A stretch of 64,000 nt of DNA from Xaviernesmea oryzae (GTDB lineage: Bacteria; Pseudomonadota; Alphaproteobacteria; Rhizobiales; Rhizobiaceae): NCBI RefSeq assembly GCF_900109605.1, contig NZ_FOAM01000014.1, positions 1 through 64,000 on the forward strand, written 5' to 3'. The notes beneath the pieces are model-generated. The model saw nothing but the letters and a program-made list of their open reading frames with translations. It did not search any database and had not been told where the DNA came from. Every line of letters starts with the position of its first letter. The stretch's first letter is position 1. Below are positions 8,710-17,185 of this stretch, in pieces. The translations under genes were made by a program, and so were the position numbers.

Positions 8710-9072
8710 ATGCAGCGTCTGATGATTGCCGATGAGTCCGATGTGGTTCGCAAGGTTGGCAAGCGCATTCTCGGCGGAATGGGTTTCCTCGTCAGCGAAG
8801 CCAGCAATGGGCTCGAGGCTCTCGCGCGCTGCCAGGCCGAGCTGCCGAACATCATCATCGTCGATGCCTCTCTCGATGGCGCCCTGCAGCTGATCGCCAA
8901 TCTGCGCCACCTGCCGAATGGCCGCTCGATCCGCATCTATTACTGCGTCGTGGAAGCCGACCTGAAAAAGATGATGGCCGGTAAGCGCGCCGGCGCGGAC
9001 GACTTCCTGCTGAAGCCCTTCGACCGCAAGATCCTGACCAGCGTATTCGGCAGCCTGGCTGCCGCCGCCTGA
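8710..9072 (+). CDS. Single-domain response regulator next to chpT
   Basis: A 120-aa stand-alone receiver domain with no output domain. Acidic pocket residues are Asp8 and Asp11, the phospho-acceptor is Asp52 (NIIIVDAS), and the conserved lysine is Lys102 (LLKPFD). The switch Thr/Ser region is atypical (IRIYYCVVEAD), so signalling may be unusual. GGGGAG precedes the ATG. It is not CpdR by sequence pattern. Its position between chpT and ctrA suggests a role in the CckA-ChpT phosphorelay, perhaps as a phosphate sink or adaptor; this is inference. Confidence 0.85.
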   Translation: MQRLMIADESDVVRKVGKRILGGMGFLVSEASNGLEALARCQAELPNIIIVDASLDGALQLIANLRHLPNGRSIRIYYCVVEADLKKMMAGKRAGADDFLLKPFDRKILTSVFGSLAAAA

Positions 9073-9744
9073 GCCTGACGGCACTTGGGCTCGGCATCTT
9101 CGACCTGAACAACCAGAGACGCCATGCCGCCAAGATTGATCGAGACATGCATGTCGATCGGCCTGACGCGAGTTCATGCCTTCGGCTTGCCGCGCTCAGC
9201 CGAATGATAGCAACAGGCGGCTGCGAAGCTCTTGTGACGCCGGGCAATGGGCTCCCCAAGGCTTCCTTACATCATCCCAAGCGCTTTTCGTCGGCGGCAC
9301 CGTCTGCCGGCCGCAATCAGGCGATCTGCCGTGTCTGACGAGCCGAGGACCCGCGATGAGGCGATTGCGCTTCTCTTGATATGTCAGGAGCAGCGCTGGC
9401 TGCATCGCGCAACTGATCAGCAAAGTGTCAGCGCGAGTTCCCGTCGCATCGGCTCGGTCCCGCCGAGACGCTTGGCAGTGCCGGACGAGGCAGAAAAAAG
9501 GGAAGTCGGGGATTGCCGAATCAGGCAAGCCTGTTATGGTGAAACGAACAAAACAAGAACATGCTCTTGGGCAGGGCCGCGCAGGTGGAATACGGGACGC
9601 TTGGGCGAGTGACCGGGTGGCGATGGAAGGGGTGATGGGAATGCGTGGGCACAGAGCATCTGCCTCTTGGCATGGGGCTGAAACCTTTGCTGCCCTTCAT
9701 GATGCCGCGCATTACGCCGAACATGTTCTCGCGGCACGGACGCG
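9073..9744. other. Long non-coding interval between response regulator and ctrA
   Basis: About 670 nt with no reading frame that looks protein-coding: the short frames lack ribosome-binding sites and have no recognisable products. The base composition is close to that of the neighbours. It could hold a small RNA or a decayed gene, but no promoter-terminator pair was identified apart from the ctrA terminator at its right end. Confidence 0.5.
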
Positions 9745-9769
9745 AAAAAACCCGCCTTTTGAGGGCGGG
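9745..9769 (-). terminator. Rho-independent terminator of ctrA
   Basis: On the minus strand the stem CCCGCC (9764-9769 as read) pairs with GGCGGG (9751-9756 as read) and is followed by TTTTTT (complement of 9745-9750). It is about 70 nt past the ctrA stop. Confidence 0.85.
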
Positions 9770-9837
9770 CTGATCAGTTTGCGGGGAATGCTGCAGGATA
9801 AGGGGAGGGCGGAGCGGGCCGCCCGTCACCCCTTGGA

Positions 9838-10536
9838 TCAGGCGCTTTCGGCCAGGTCGCCATCGGGCTCGCGCAGCACGTAGCCGCGGCCCCAGACGGT
9901 TTCGATATAGTTCGCGCCGCCGGCAGCATTGGCCAGCTTCTTGCGCAGCTTGCAGATGAAGACGTCGATGATCTTCAGTTCAGGCTCGTCCATGCCGCCA
10001 TAAAGGTGGTTGAGGAACATTTCCTTGGTGAGCGTCGTGCCCTTGCGCAGCGAGAGCAGCTCCAGCATCTGGTATTCCTTGCCGGTCAGATGCACGCGCT
10101 GGCCGCCGACTTCAACGGTCTTGGCGTCGAGATTGACGACCAGTTCGCCGGTAGCGATGACCGACTGGGCGTGGCCCTTGGACCGGCGGACGATCGCGTG
10201 GATGCGCGCTACCAGCTCGTCCTTGTGGAACGGCTTGGTCATATAGTCGTCGGCGCCGAAGCCCAGGCCGCGCACCTTGTCCTCGATGCCGGCCATGCCG
10301 GAGAGAATCAGGATTGGCGTCTTGACCTTGGACAGGCGCAGCGTGCGCAGAACCTCGTAGCCGGACATGTCAGGCAGGTTCAGGTCGAGAAGGATGATAT
10401 CGTAGTCGTAAAGCTTGCCGAGGTCGACGCCTTCTTCGCCCAGATCGGTCGTATAGACGTTGAAGCTCTCCGACTTGAGCATCAGCTCGATGCTCTGCGC
10501 CGTCGCGCTGTCATCCTCGATGAGAAGAACCCGCAT
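9838..10536 (-). CDS. ctrA: Cell-cycle master response regulator CtrA
   Basis: A 232-aa OmpR-family regulator. The receiver domain has acidic residues Glu7-Asp9, phospho-acceptor Asp51 ([16 protein letters not shown]) and a conserved lysine in TKPFHK. The winged-helix domain has the near-invariant CtrA segments [37 protein letters not shown] and [13 protein letters not shown]. Phosphorylated CtrA represses replication initiation and controls division, flagellar and envelope genes. ATG at 10536 has AGGGGA upstream. The C-terminus is DGDLAESA; the terminal Ala fits the ClpXP degradation signal of CtrA proteins. The upstream DNA holds GANTC sites and CtrA-like motifs. Confidence 0.98.
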   Translation of the reverse strand: MRVLLIEDDSATAQSIELMLKSESFNVYTTDLGEEGVDLGKLYDYDIILLDLNLPDMSGYEVLRTLRLSKVKTPILILSGMAGIEDKVRGLGFGADDYMTKPFHKDELVARIHAIVRRSKGHAQSVIATGELVVNLDAKTVEVGGQRVHLTGKEYQMLELLSLRKGTTLTKEMFLNHLYGGMDEPELKIIDVFICKLRKKLANAAGGANYIETVWGRGYVLREPDGDLAESA

Positions 10537-10624
10537 TATTGTCCCCTTTTCCGCCGCCGAAAGGTAGTGAGGCTTCCCGACGCGATACGGATCAGTCGTT
10601 GCCTGATTTGGAGGTTGCCAGCAA

Positions 10625-10844
10625 ATGGTTAACAAATTCTGATTCCTCCTGGCAAGGTGGGCAGAAAATGTTAGCGCCTGATGGCATGACGTTGATTCCA
10701 TTGGATAATAGATAAGGGTTAACTTCCTCCTGATTGTGAGGAAATGACCCTATCCGACTCTAACGACTCGCAAAAACGCCGCCTCCCGAAAAATCGCTGA
10801 CGGCATTTACCGAGCCTTAAAACCTCGTCCATAGAATTAACCAT
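10625..10844. promoter_or_regulatory. ctrA/fliJ control region: CtrA-like motifs and GANTC cluster
   Basis: The shared 438-nt upstream region of ctrA (minus) and the FliJ-like gene (plus) holds four GANTC sites, the target of the cell-cycle methyltransferase CcrM, at 10641, 10694, 10756 and 10765. It also holds TTAACCAT half-sites at 10625-10632 (minus strand) and 10837-10844 (plus strand), and a one-mismatch CtrA box TTTA-N7-TTAA at 10806-10820. Together they suggest methylation-sensitive, autoregulated transcription of ctrA, as known in other alphaproteobacteria. The individual promoters were not mapped. Confidence 0.65.
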
Positions 10845-10974
10845 GCCCGTAAACGAAAGGTTACCGCCGAGCGCAAATCGTTAAAGATTTCTCTCGGTGT
10901 TAGCGTCGGACCATGACGGTCGCGGCGCGCGGGCGGGGTAGTAACCGCGGTCTCGCATCATGGGAGTATTGCGT

Positions 10975-11325
10975 ATGAAGTCACGCGAGAGCCTTGTCCG
11001 CCTGAAAGAATTTCAGGTTAAGGAGAAGCAAAGACAGTTGAACCAGCTGCAAATGATGATGGCTGAGTTCGACAGAATGACCAAAGAGCTGGAGCAGCAG
11101 ATCGCCTTCGAGGAAAAAAAATCCGGCATTGGCGATCCGACACATTTTGCTTATCCGACATTCGCCAAGGCTGCACGGCAGCGGGCGGAGAATCTTCAGG
11201 TATCGATAAGGGAACTGAAAGTTCAACAGGATGCTGCAGAAATTGCACTGGAAGAGGTGAAGGCGGAATATGCCAAGGCATCGGCGCTGGAGGAGCGCGA
11301 TGGATCGGTGCGCGCGCGCGCCTGA
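10975..11325 (+). CDS. fliJ: FliJ-like flagellar export chaperone
   Basis: A 116-aa, almost wholly helical, charged protein (KSRESLVRLKEFQVKEKQR, then repeated hydrophobic heptads to about residue 105), like the coiled-coil FliJ that couples the FliI ATPase to the flagellar export gate. ATG at 10975 has GGGAG 8 nt upstream; an ATG at 10960 is in frame. No fliI or other flagellar gene is in the window, so the name rests on the coiled-coil pattern and on the ctrA neighbourhood. The CtrA-like box upstream fits flagellar control by CtrA. Confidence 0.7.
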   Translation: MKSRESLVRLKEFQVKEKQRQLNQLQMMMAEFDRMTKELEQQIAFEEKKSGIGDPTHFAYPTFAKAARQRAENLQVSIRELKVQQDAAEIALEEVKAEYAKASALEERDGSVRARA

Positions 11326-12353
11326 TGGCAGGTCCGTCCCCAATCGTCCTTAAGCCTCCGAATCGCTGATCGTCTGCAGCACCCTGGCTGTGACTGCGCC
11401 CATTGCTTCGCGCCGTATCCGGCTGCGGAGTTTTCTGCGCATTTCTGGCCTCAGGTCGCGCATCCAGATCGATGCCTCGACGCGTTTGCCCGGCAGTTCG
11501 ACCGGCCGGTGCTTTGCGCCGGCCGGTTTTGACGTGAGTGCCCTACAGCGCGTTGCCTTGACCGAATAGCCTCCGTCGTGAGGGCAAATTGCGCTGGCCG
11601 ATTGAAGGGATTTTGGCACCAAGAAAGCGTTGTCGCCCGTCGGTTGTGCGAAGAGGGCGCGGGGGAGGGCGCTTGTCCATGCAGGTAAATGCGGTGACAA
11701 ACCGGTGGTAAGGGTGTCCCTGCCGGGATCTGCGACGACGGGTGCACGCCCGCTGATCGAACATCCAAGCGCTTTCGCATCAGATCAGGATCGCATTCTT
11801 GTCGCGCCATGCACCTGATGCAAGGGCGCGAAAGCGCTGTCCCACGCCAGGCCGGCAGCACAATTTTCCGCTGAAGTGGCTTGAGGTCTTCACGTGTTGA
11901 TGCGGGACGAGCCTGCTCTTTGTCGCGTCCTGTGCGAAAGGAACGCGCATGGCTCGCAGCCGTCACCAGATCCGGCTACGGCTTTGCTGAAAATTCGAAA
12001 ATCGGGACTATCGGGGGAAGGTCTCACCTATGCTGTCGCGCGCCGCTGCCATGTGCAGGCTGGCCGACACGACGCTTGTGGAGTCGGCAGGCGGCGCCAA
12101 GCGAAAGCCGTCGCGCAGAGATGTGCGAACTGAACGCATGAGGCCGACGTCTATCGGACCGATGCATCATCAGCAAGAATAGCCGCGTCAAACCTGATAT
12201 CAGATACGTGGGAATGCGCTGAGCGGTCTTGGCTTAATTCACCGCTCTGCGTTTCACATGCTTTGTCGGAAGCTTGCCATGCTGTTTCTGTTCACCCAGG
12301 AAATGTCGATCCCACGGATGCGGGATCCTTGTTCTTGGCGACAGCACGGGCCT
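11326..12353. other. Gene-poor interval between fliJ and sciP
   Basis: Just over 1 kb with no confidently supported gene. One frame on the minus strand (11350-11700, 116 codons) ends in an Arg-rich segment with good codon composition (ASIWMRDLRPEMRRKLRSR) but lacks a ribosome-binding site and has a poor N-terminal half. If a gene exists, it is likely the shorter C-terminal part. No tRNA, repeat or clear terminator was seen. Confidence 0.4.
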
Positions 12354-12629
12354 TTAGTGGCGATATTGCTGGATGCGCGTGGTGCGCAGGCCGGCGAGGC
12401 CATGGTCGGCAATCGATGACTGCCAGGACAGGAATTCTTCCACCGTCAGCGTGTAACGCTCGCAGGCTTCTTCCAGGCTCAACAAACCGCCACGAACCGC
12501 AGCGACAACCTCTGCTTTACGACGGATCACCCACCGACGGGTGTTGGCCGGCGGCAGATCGGCAATCGTCAAAGGACTACCATCGGGGCCGATGACATAT
12601 TTCACGCGCGGACGCATCAATTCGGTCAT
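12354..12629 (-). CDS. sciP: CtrA inhibitor SciP (DUF1153)
   Basis: A 91-aa helix-turn-helix protein. The start MTELMRPRVKYVIGPDGSPL, the RRWVIRRKAEVVAAV stretch and LSLEEACERYTLTVEEFLSWQ are the hallmark of SciP, a small CtrA-bound repressor that shuts off CtrA-activated promoters after replication starts in Caulobacter. ATG at 12629 is preferred over an in-frame codon at 12656 because the family starts at MTE. It lies 1.8 kb from ctrA. A CtrA-like box is about 55 nt upstream, as expected if CtrA drives its own inhibitor. Confidence 0.94.
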   Translation of the reverse strand: MTELMRPRVKYVIGPDGSPLTIADLPPANTRRWVIRRKAEVVAAVRGGLLSLEEACERYTLTVEEFLSWQSSIADHGLAGLRTTRIQQYRH

Positions 12630-12682
12630 TGTACTCTCTACACACATCAAGACCAATATGAGCTTACGCTAGCGCCGCAGAT

Positions 12683-12697
12683 TTAAGATTTGCCTAA
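12683..12697. promoter_or_regulatory. CtrA-like box upstream of sciP
   Basis: TTAA (12683-12686), seven bases, CTAA (12694-12697); on the sciP strand this reads TTAG-N7-TTAA, one mismatch from the CtrA consensus. It is centred about 60 nt upstream of the sciP start. CtrA-activated sciP transcription is known in Caulobacter; its operation here is inferred. Confidence 0.55.
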
Positions 12698-13015
12698 ACC
12701 CATCACGCTCAATTTATTCATATGTCAGTCGTTCCTTGAGAGCCGAACTGCGCCGGCTGCCCGTCTGACGTGCAGTTTCATGACCAATCCCGGGTTAGGC
12801 CTTTCTTTCGAACGGCACTCATGATATGACAAGATCTCTCGCCTGGCTTCCTGATGTGGCGTGATTTCTCGCTTGCCGACTTGTTATGAGGTGCGACCCG
12901 GACGCTATGAGGCCTCGGGCGTTTCGTTCTATCGAAAGAAAAAGCGGCCCTGTGGGTTTCCAAGATAAGCCCCGGCACAGCAGCACAACCCCGATACCCA
13001 TGATGCCGAAAACCC

Positions 13016-13756
13016 ATGTTGGATGACAAGCAGGATGCTATGACGGCGCAAGGGGATTTTGCCGATCTACTGTTGGCGGTGAAGGATCCTTCAGTCACGT
13101 CGGAGTATGAGATTCTTCGTGTCATGCGGCGTGTGGCGACGGAATTTGGCTTTCTGCATTTCATGGTCGCCCGCCTGCCTTTTGGCGAGGACTATCGCTT
13201 TGCCGAAAGGCTCGTCTTGTCGAACTGGCCTGCCGACCTCGTGCGACGCTATGATCGCGCGGGCGTTTTTGCCACGAGCCGGCTGGTGGACATGCTGCGG
13301 CTGACCAAGCTTCCCGTATTCGGCGTATCGCAAACCCTCTTGGATTTTCCGGTCGAAGAGGTGGGTGAAGAAAATGCCAATGCGGCGCTGCCCCTGTCCA
13401 CCTATGGGACGATGTTCGTCTCCGTGGATGGAGAAAGCTTCGTCGTGACACTGTCGGGAAACCGGCAGGATCCAGACGCGCAGGAGGCCGCCTGGCTGCA
13501 TTTCATTTTGCTGCATCTGTTCGAACGGCTCTGCCGCTCCATGGAGAGCGGCATGGCGCCACGCGAAAAACTCTCGGCGCGCGAGATCGAATGTCTGCGT
13601 TGGGCGGCTGCCGGCAAGAGCAGCGACGAGATCGCCGTCATTCTGGGCATTTCCGCCTATACCGTCAGCAGCTATTTCAAGACGGCCACCAAGAAGCTCG
13701 ATGCGGTCAATCGCATGCAGGCCATAGCCCGCGCGATGCGGCTGAAGCTGATCTGA
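13016..13756 (+). CDS. LuxR-family transcriptional regulator (solo, autoinducer-binding type)
   Basis: A 246-aa protein. The N-terminal about 165 residues match an autoinducer-binding-like domain (FADLLLAVKDPSVTSEYEILRVM, a DYRFAERLVLSNWPADLVRRY segment with Trp and Tyr positions). Residues 183-246 form a LuxR-type helix-turn-helix (LSAREIECLRWAAAGKSSDEIA, then AYTVSSYFKTATKKL). No luxI-type synthase is seen nearby, so it is a LuxR solo in this window. The start at 13016 is not firm; an internal ATG at 13040 is an alternative. The signal and regulon are unknown. Confidence 0.82.
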   Translation: MLDDKQDAMTAQGDFADLLLAVKDPSVTSEYEILRVMRRVATEFGFLHFMVARLPFGEDYRFAERLVLSNWPADLVRRYDRAGVFATSRLVDMLRLTKLPVFGVSQTLLDFPVEEVGEENANAALPLSTYGTMFVSVDGESFVVTLSGNRQDPDAQEAAWLHFILLHLFERLCRSMESGMAPREKLSAREIECLRWAAAGKSSDEIAVILGISAYTVSSYFKTATKKLDAVNRMQAIARAMRLKLI

Positions 13757-13987
13757 CGACGCCCGCTTTTGCCCATGCGGTGAGACCTGCCTCCAGCGCC
13801 GCCTGAGCGATCTGCTTGTTTGGGCCAGTCGCGCCATCTATATGTAAGCTTGAATGCTATCTCCGGGCGCCAAGGCCGGCTCATTCCAGTGGCAGGCGGC
13901 TTGATGGGAAGGTCCCGTCATGACCATCCCGGTCAGATTTATCTTCGGTCCTCAAGGAACGGGCCGGCTTCGAAGCGGACGATTCTG

Positions 13988-15184
13988 GTGAACAGTTTGG
14001 ATTTTGATCGCAGGCCCGAGGATACGCGGGTGGTGGTGGCCATGTCGGGCGGCGTGGATAGCTCGGTGGTGGCCGGCCTGCTGGCGCGCCAGGGCTACGA
14101 TGTGCTGGGCATCACCTTGCAGCTCTACGATCACGGTGCTGCCGTGCATCGCGCCGGCTCCTGCTGCGCCGGGCAAGATATCGACGACGCCCGCCGGGTC
14201 TGCGAGACCCTCGGCATCCCGCATTATGTGCTGGATTACGAGCAGCGCTTTCGCGAGACGGTGATCAACCCCTTTGCGGAAAGCTATGTGGTGGGCGAAA
14301 CGCCGATCCCCTGCGTGGCCTGCAACCAGACCGTCAAATTCGCCGATCTCCTGGCCACGGCCCGCGATCTCGGCGCCGATGCGCTGGCCACAGGTCACTA
14401 TATCCGCTCCCGGCCCAATCCAAGGCCGGGCGCGCCGCAGCGGCGCGCGCTCTACCGTCCGGCCGATTCCGATCGGGACCAGAGCTATTTTCTCTTCGCC
14501 ACTACACAGGATCAGATCGATTATCTGCGCTTTCCGCTCGGCCACCTGACCAAGGCGGAAACCCGCGCCCTGGCCGAGGAGATGGGCCTCGTCGTTGCCA
14601 AGAAGGCCGATAGTCAGGACATCTGTTTCGTGCCCCAGGGTAAATACAGCGATATCGTCGCTAAGCTGAAGCCGAATGCCGCGCTGGCGGGCGAGGTCGT
14701 CCATCTCGATGGGCGTGTGCTGGGCAGCCATGAGGGCATTCTGCACTATACGATCGGCCAGCGGCGGGGCATCGGCATTGCGACGGGCGAGCCGCTTTAT
14801 GTGGTGCACCTCGATGCGCGGGCCCGCCGCGTGATCGTCGGTCCCAAGGACGCACTGGCGACGCGCCGGCTCTATCTGCGCGATGTCAACTGGCTGGGCG
14901 ATGAGCCGCTCCACACGCTTGGCGACAAGGGTTTTGCCTGCTTCGCCAAGGTGCGCTCCACCCGCGCGCCGGCGCCGGCCATGCTCTATGCCGACGCCCA
15001 CGGCGTTCGCGTCGAGCTTGAGGAAGGCGAGGCCGGGGTGGCGCCGGGCCAAGCCTGCGCGCTCTATTCCGGGATCGGCGAGAATGCACGCGTTTACGGC
15101 GGCGGCTTCATCCTGCGCTCCGAGCGCGAGCCGGCAGCGGAGGCTGCGTTGCAAAACCTTTTGCGCGCTGAGGCGATGGCCTGA
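13988..15184 (+). CDS. mnmA: tRNA-specific 2-thiouridylase MnmA
   Basis: A 398-aa enzyme that installs sulfur at C2 of U34 in tRNA-Lys, Glu and Gln. The PP-loop SGGVDSS is at residues 20-26. Catalytic cysteines are Cys112 (VACNQTVKF) and Cys213 (SQDICFV). The substrate-binding segment TGHYIR and the C-terminal barrel ([11 protein letters not shown]) are typical. The likely start is GTG at 13988, just before NSLDF; the frame stays open to 13820, but the extra residues do not resemble the family. A terminator follows at 15230, and tRNA-Met is next. Confidence 0.94.
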   Translation: MNSLDFDRRPEDTRVVVAMSGGVDSSVVAGLLARQGYDVLGITLQLYDHGAAVHRAGSCCAGQDIDDARRVCETLGIPHYVLDYEQRFRETVINPFAESYVVGETPIPCVACNQTVKFADLLATARDLGADALATGHYIRSRPNPRPGAPQRRALYRPADSDRDQSYFLFATTQDQIDYLRFPLGHLTKAETRALAEEMGLVVAKKADSQDICFVPQGKYSDIVAKLKPNAALAGEVVHLDGRVLGSHEGILHYTIGQRRGIGIATGEPLYVVHLDARARRVIVGPKDALATRRLYLRDVNWLGDEPLHTLGDKGFACFAKVRSTRAPAPAMLYADAHGVRVELEEGEAGVAPGQACALYSGIGENARVYGGGFILRSEREPAAEAALQNLLRAEAMA

Positions 15185-15229
15185 TCCTCTAGCAGGCCTA
15201 ACAGTGTGAAAGCGCCTTGAGCATCCGTC

Positions 15230-15254
15230 AGCCCTGGCGCCGACCGGGCTTTTT
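15230..15254 (+). terminator. Rho-independent terminator after mnmA
   Basis: AGCCC (15230-15234) pairs with GGGCT (15246-15250), followed by a run of five T residues (15250-15254). It lies 46 nt past the mnmA stop. Confidence 0.6.
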
Positions 15255-15427
15255 GCGCCAAGCCCTTGAACTGCCAAGGGAAGGGCCTCTCCCTTGCTGG
15301 CATTCGCGACAAAAGCAGAGGCCGGGATGATTTTTCCCCAGGCCTCGCTTGACACAGCCGGGAACCCCGCCTTATAAGCCGCCCACTGACGGCGACGCGG
15401 CGGCCATGGCCCTCGCATTCGTGCAGT

Positions 15428-15504
15428 GGCGGAGTAGCTCAGGTGGTCAGAGCAGAGGAATCATAATCCTTGTGTCGGGGGTTCAAATCCCTCCTCCGCT
15501 ACCA
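15428..15504 (+). tRNA. tRNA-Met (CAT anticodon, elongator type)
   Basis: A 77-nt cloverleaf including the encoded CCA. The acceptor stem GGCGGAG (15428-15434) pairs with CTCCGCT (15494-15500, one G-U). The D-loop is AGCTCAGGTGGTCAGAGC, and the anticodon stem GAGGA/TCCTT encloses the loop ATCATAA with anticodon CAT. The T arm has GTTCAAATC. The acceptor does not look like initiator tRNA-fMet or the Ile2-CAT tRNA, so elongator Met is favoured. Confidence 0.93.
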
Positions 15505-15557
15505 TCCTCTCAGTTGATGGTTGAGGCGTTTATATCCTATCATCGATGCGGTGACAT

Positions 15558-15578
15558 AGCCTCGCGCCCAGGCTTTTT
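15558..15578 (+). terminator. Probable terminator of the tRNA-Met transcript
   Basis: AGCCT (15558-15562) pairs with AGGCT (15570-15574), with TTTTT at 15574-15578, 54 nt beyond the tRNA 3' end. The stem is short, so confidence is moderate. Confidence 0.5.
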
Positions 15579-15923
15579 CCTTCTGAATTATCTTACCGCA
15601 AACTTCCGCTCTTGCTGAATTTTCTTGGTGGCGACATCGAACCGCTGTGATCGACAGCATGTCGCGCGCGCTGTGACGCCTTCATCTGCGCCAGCGGCGA
15701 CAATCTCCATTCAGAAGAAACATGGTCGGCTATCCTCAGTTTCATGAGGAACCCTTGCGCGTATGAGCAAACTCTGTCTCAATGAATCGTGGAGGAGATT
15801 CGAGACGGTTTGCCAGGGAAGGGCAGCCGGTCCAATGGTTAAAATTGGAACGAATATCTCAACGGAAGGTTTGTTGGTCGAGGGCTATGATGTGGGAGCA
15901 TCAATCCTCATGGAGGAACATCA

Positions 15924-16124
15924 ATGAGCATGCAGAGCACCGCCGTGCGCACCGCGCATTGGAGCACAGTTCAAGGTGCGCATCTTCCGCACATCGATTC
16001 GGCGAAGGCTGACAAGGTTCGTGGTTTCGCGCCGTCGACACGCGCCAAATCGCTTGTTGGCGCAGTCGCCGTTTCGGCCACGCTTTGGGCCGGCATCGCC
16101 CTCGCCATCAAGTCGGTTCTTTAA
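15924..16124 (+). CDS. Small C-terminally membrane-anchored protein
   Basis: A 66-aa protein. The N-terminal about 40 residues are polar with several His (TAHWSTVQGAHLPHIDSAKAD). The C-terminus has one hydrophobic segment (SLVGAVAVSATLWAGIALAI, residues 43-62) ending KSVL, as in tail-anchored proteins. A strong GGAGG lies upstream of the ATG with normal spacing, supporting real translation. About 400 nt upstream and 500 nt downstream carry no recognised genes. Family and function unknown. Confidence 0.6.
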   Translation: MSMQSTAVRTAHWSTVQGAHLPHIDSAKADKVRGFAPSTRAKSLVGAVAVSATLWAGIALAIKSVL

Positions 16125-16659
16125 AGACAGCGGTCAGCGGCTGCGCAACCTTGATCCTGGGGAGGAGAATTGGGTGCGCGCCACTGCATGGCTTTCATCC
16201 AGATAAATATTTGGAGAAATGCGGATGCTCACCGTCCACCATAAGGGCGGGTGTGGCGGTCCACGATACGAAGTGGCGAGGTCTTCTTGAAACGTCGCGG
16301 ACGAGGTGGCTTGTGTCATCCGCACTGAATACTGACGCCGAATAATGGCAGCTCCTAGTCAACCTAGCTGCTTATCCTGCAAACTAAATAGCCCGCAGGA
16401 AGCATTCCCACGTTTTGGTTGCTGGATTTTTCACTATTGGGGCTTCACACTCGGGAAGCAAGCAATCGTCCTGACGCTCATTATCCCATTCTTGGATGAA
16501 TATTACTTGTAGGCGCGCTTGCGACAATGCACATGCATAACTTTGCATGGGGTCCACTTTGTCTACGCGGGACTGATTGAGCGCCGCCATCTCATCAGAT
16601 CAACACACTCCTGCGGCGCAGAGGCCGCGCCGCATTCATGTCTGCGCTGTCGACCAATC
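16125..16659. other. Gene-poor, lower-GC interval
   Basis: No supported gene. Positions 16330-16560 are clearly more AT-rich than the neighbours. A 68-codon frame on the minus strand (16384-16590) has unusual codon use and no good ribosome-binding site and is not called. The stretch may be remnant horizontally acquired DNA downstream of the tRNA-Met gene; no att-like repeat of the tRNA 3' end was found by eye. Confidence 0.4.
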
Positions 16660-16845
16660 TCAACCAAAGCGCTCTTCCAGAAAGCCGCCCTGTTCCGCGC
16701 CCGGCAGAACCCGGTTGGTCTTGGGCAGTTCAACGGAACTCATGGAGACTGTCGGCGCCATCGGCGCAGTGAGGTAAGCGAGGCTGACGAAGAGCAGCGT
16801 GGCGGCGGCATAGGTGAATGCGAAGAAGAAGCTGCGGGTTGACAT
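16660..16845 (-). CDS. Small exported or single-pass membrane peptide
   Basis: A 61-aa protein. A short N-terminus MSTR is followed by a hydrophobic segment (SFFFAFTYAAATLLFVSLAY, residues 4-23) and a polar tail (PTVSMSSVELPKTNRVLPGAEQGGFLEERFG). AGGGAGA lies about 8 nt upstream of ATG 16845, a good ribosome-binding site. No lipobox is present, and signal peptidase cleavage near LTAPMA is possible. The 340 nt upstream to 17185 hold no gene, so it probably has its own promoter. Function unknown. Confidence 0.6.
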   Translation of the reverse strand: MSTRSFFFAFTYAAATLLFVSLAYLTAPMAPTVSMSSVELPKTNRVLPGAEQGGFLEERFG

Positions 16846-17185
16846 GGCAATTCTCCCTGTTGTGCCGGTCAACTCGATCGTTAACACTTTTGTTCCGCAG
16901 TCGCGCCCAGGCCTGGGACCTCGTCTCAATCGGCATCCTCAAAAGAGCATCGGCGTTACATCGCGCACGCCAGCACACGCTCTGCGCACCACATGTGCCG
17001 TCCCGTATAGCAACAGCGCTGTGCGGCTGTGCCCGAAACATCTGCAGAGCCCGGTCGAGAGACTCCTTTCGCGCGGCCTAAGCAACACGACGGCATCGTC
17101 TTTTCGCCAATGCCGTCGTCTCCATGTCTGCTTCAGCAGTATCTCGTCGAGCGAGCTCGATGCCGGAACAGATGCCACTTTGGAT

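Noticed and set aside
11350-11700. Possible 116-aa minus-strand gene between fliJ and sciP.
   Set aside because: The Arg-rich C-terminal half has plausible codons, but the N-terminal half and start lack support. No family was recognised.
16384-16590. Possible 68-aa minus-strand gene in the low-GC stretch after tRNA-Met.
   Set aside because: No convincing ribosome-binding site, atypical codon use and no recognisable family.
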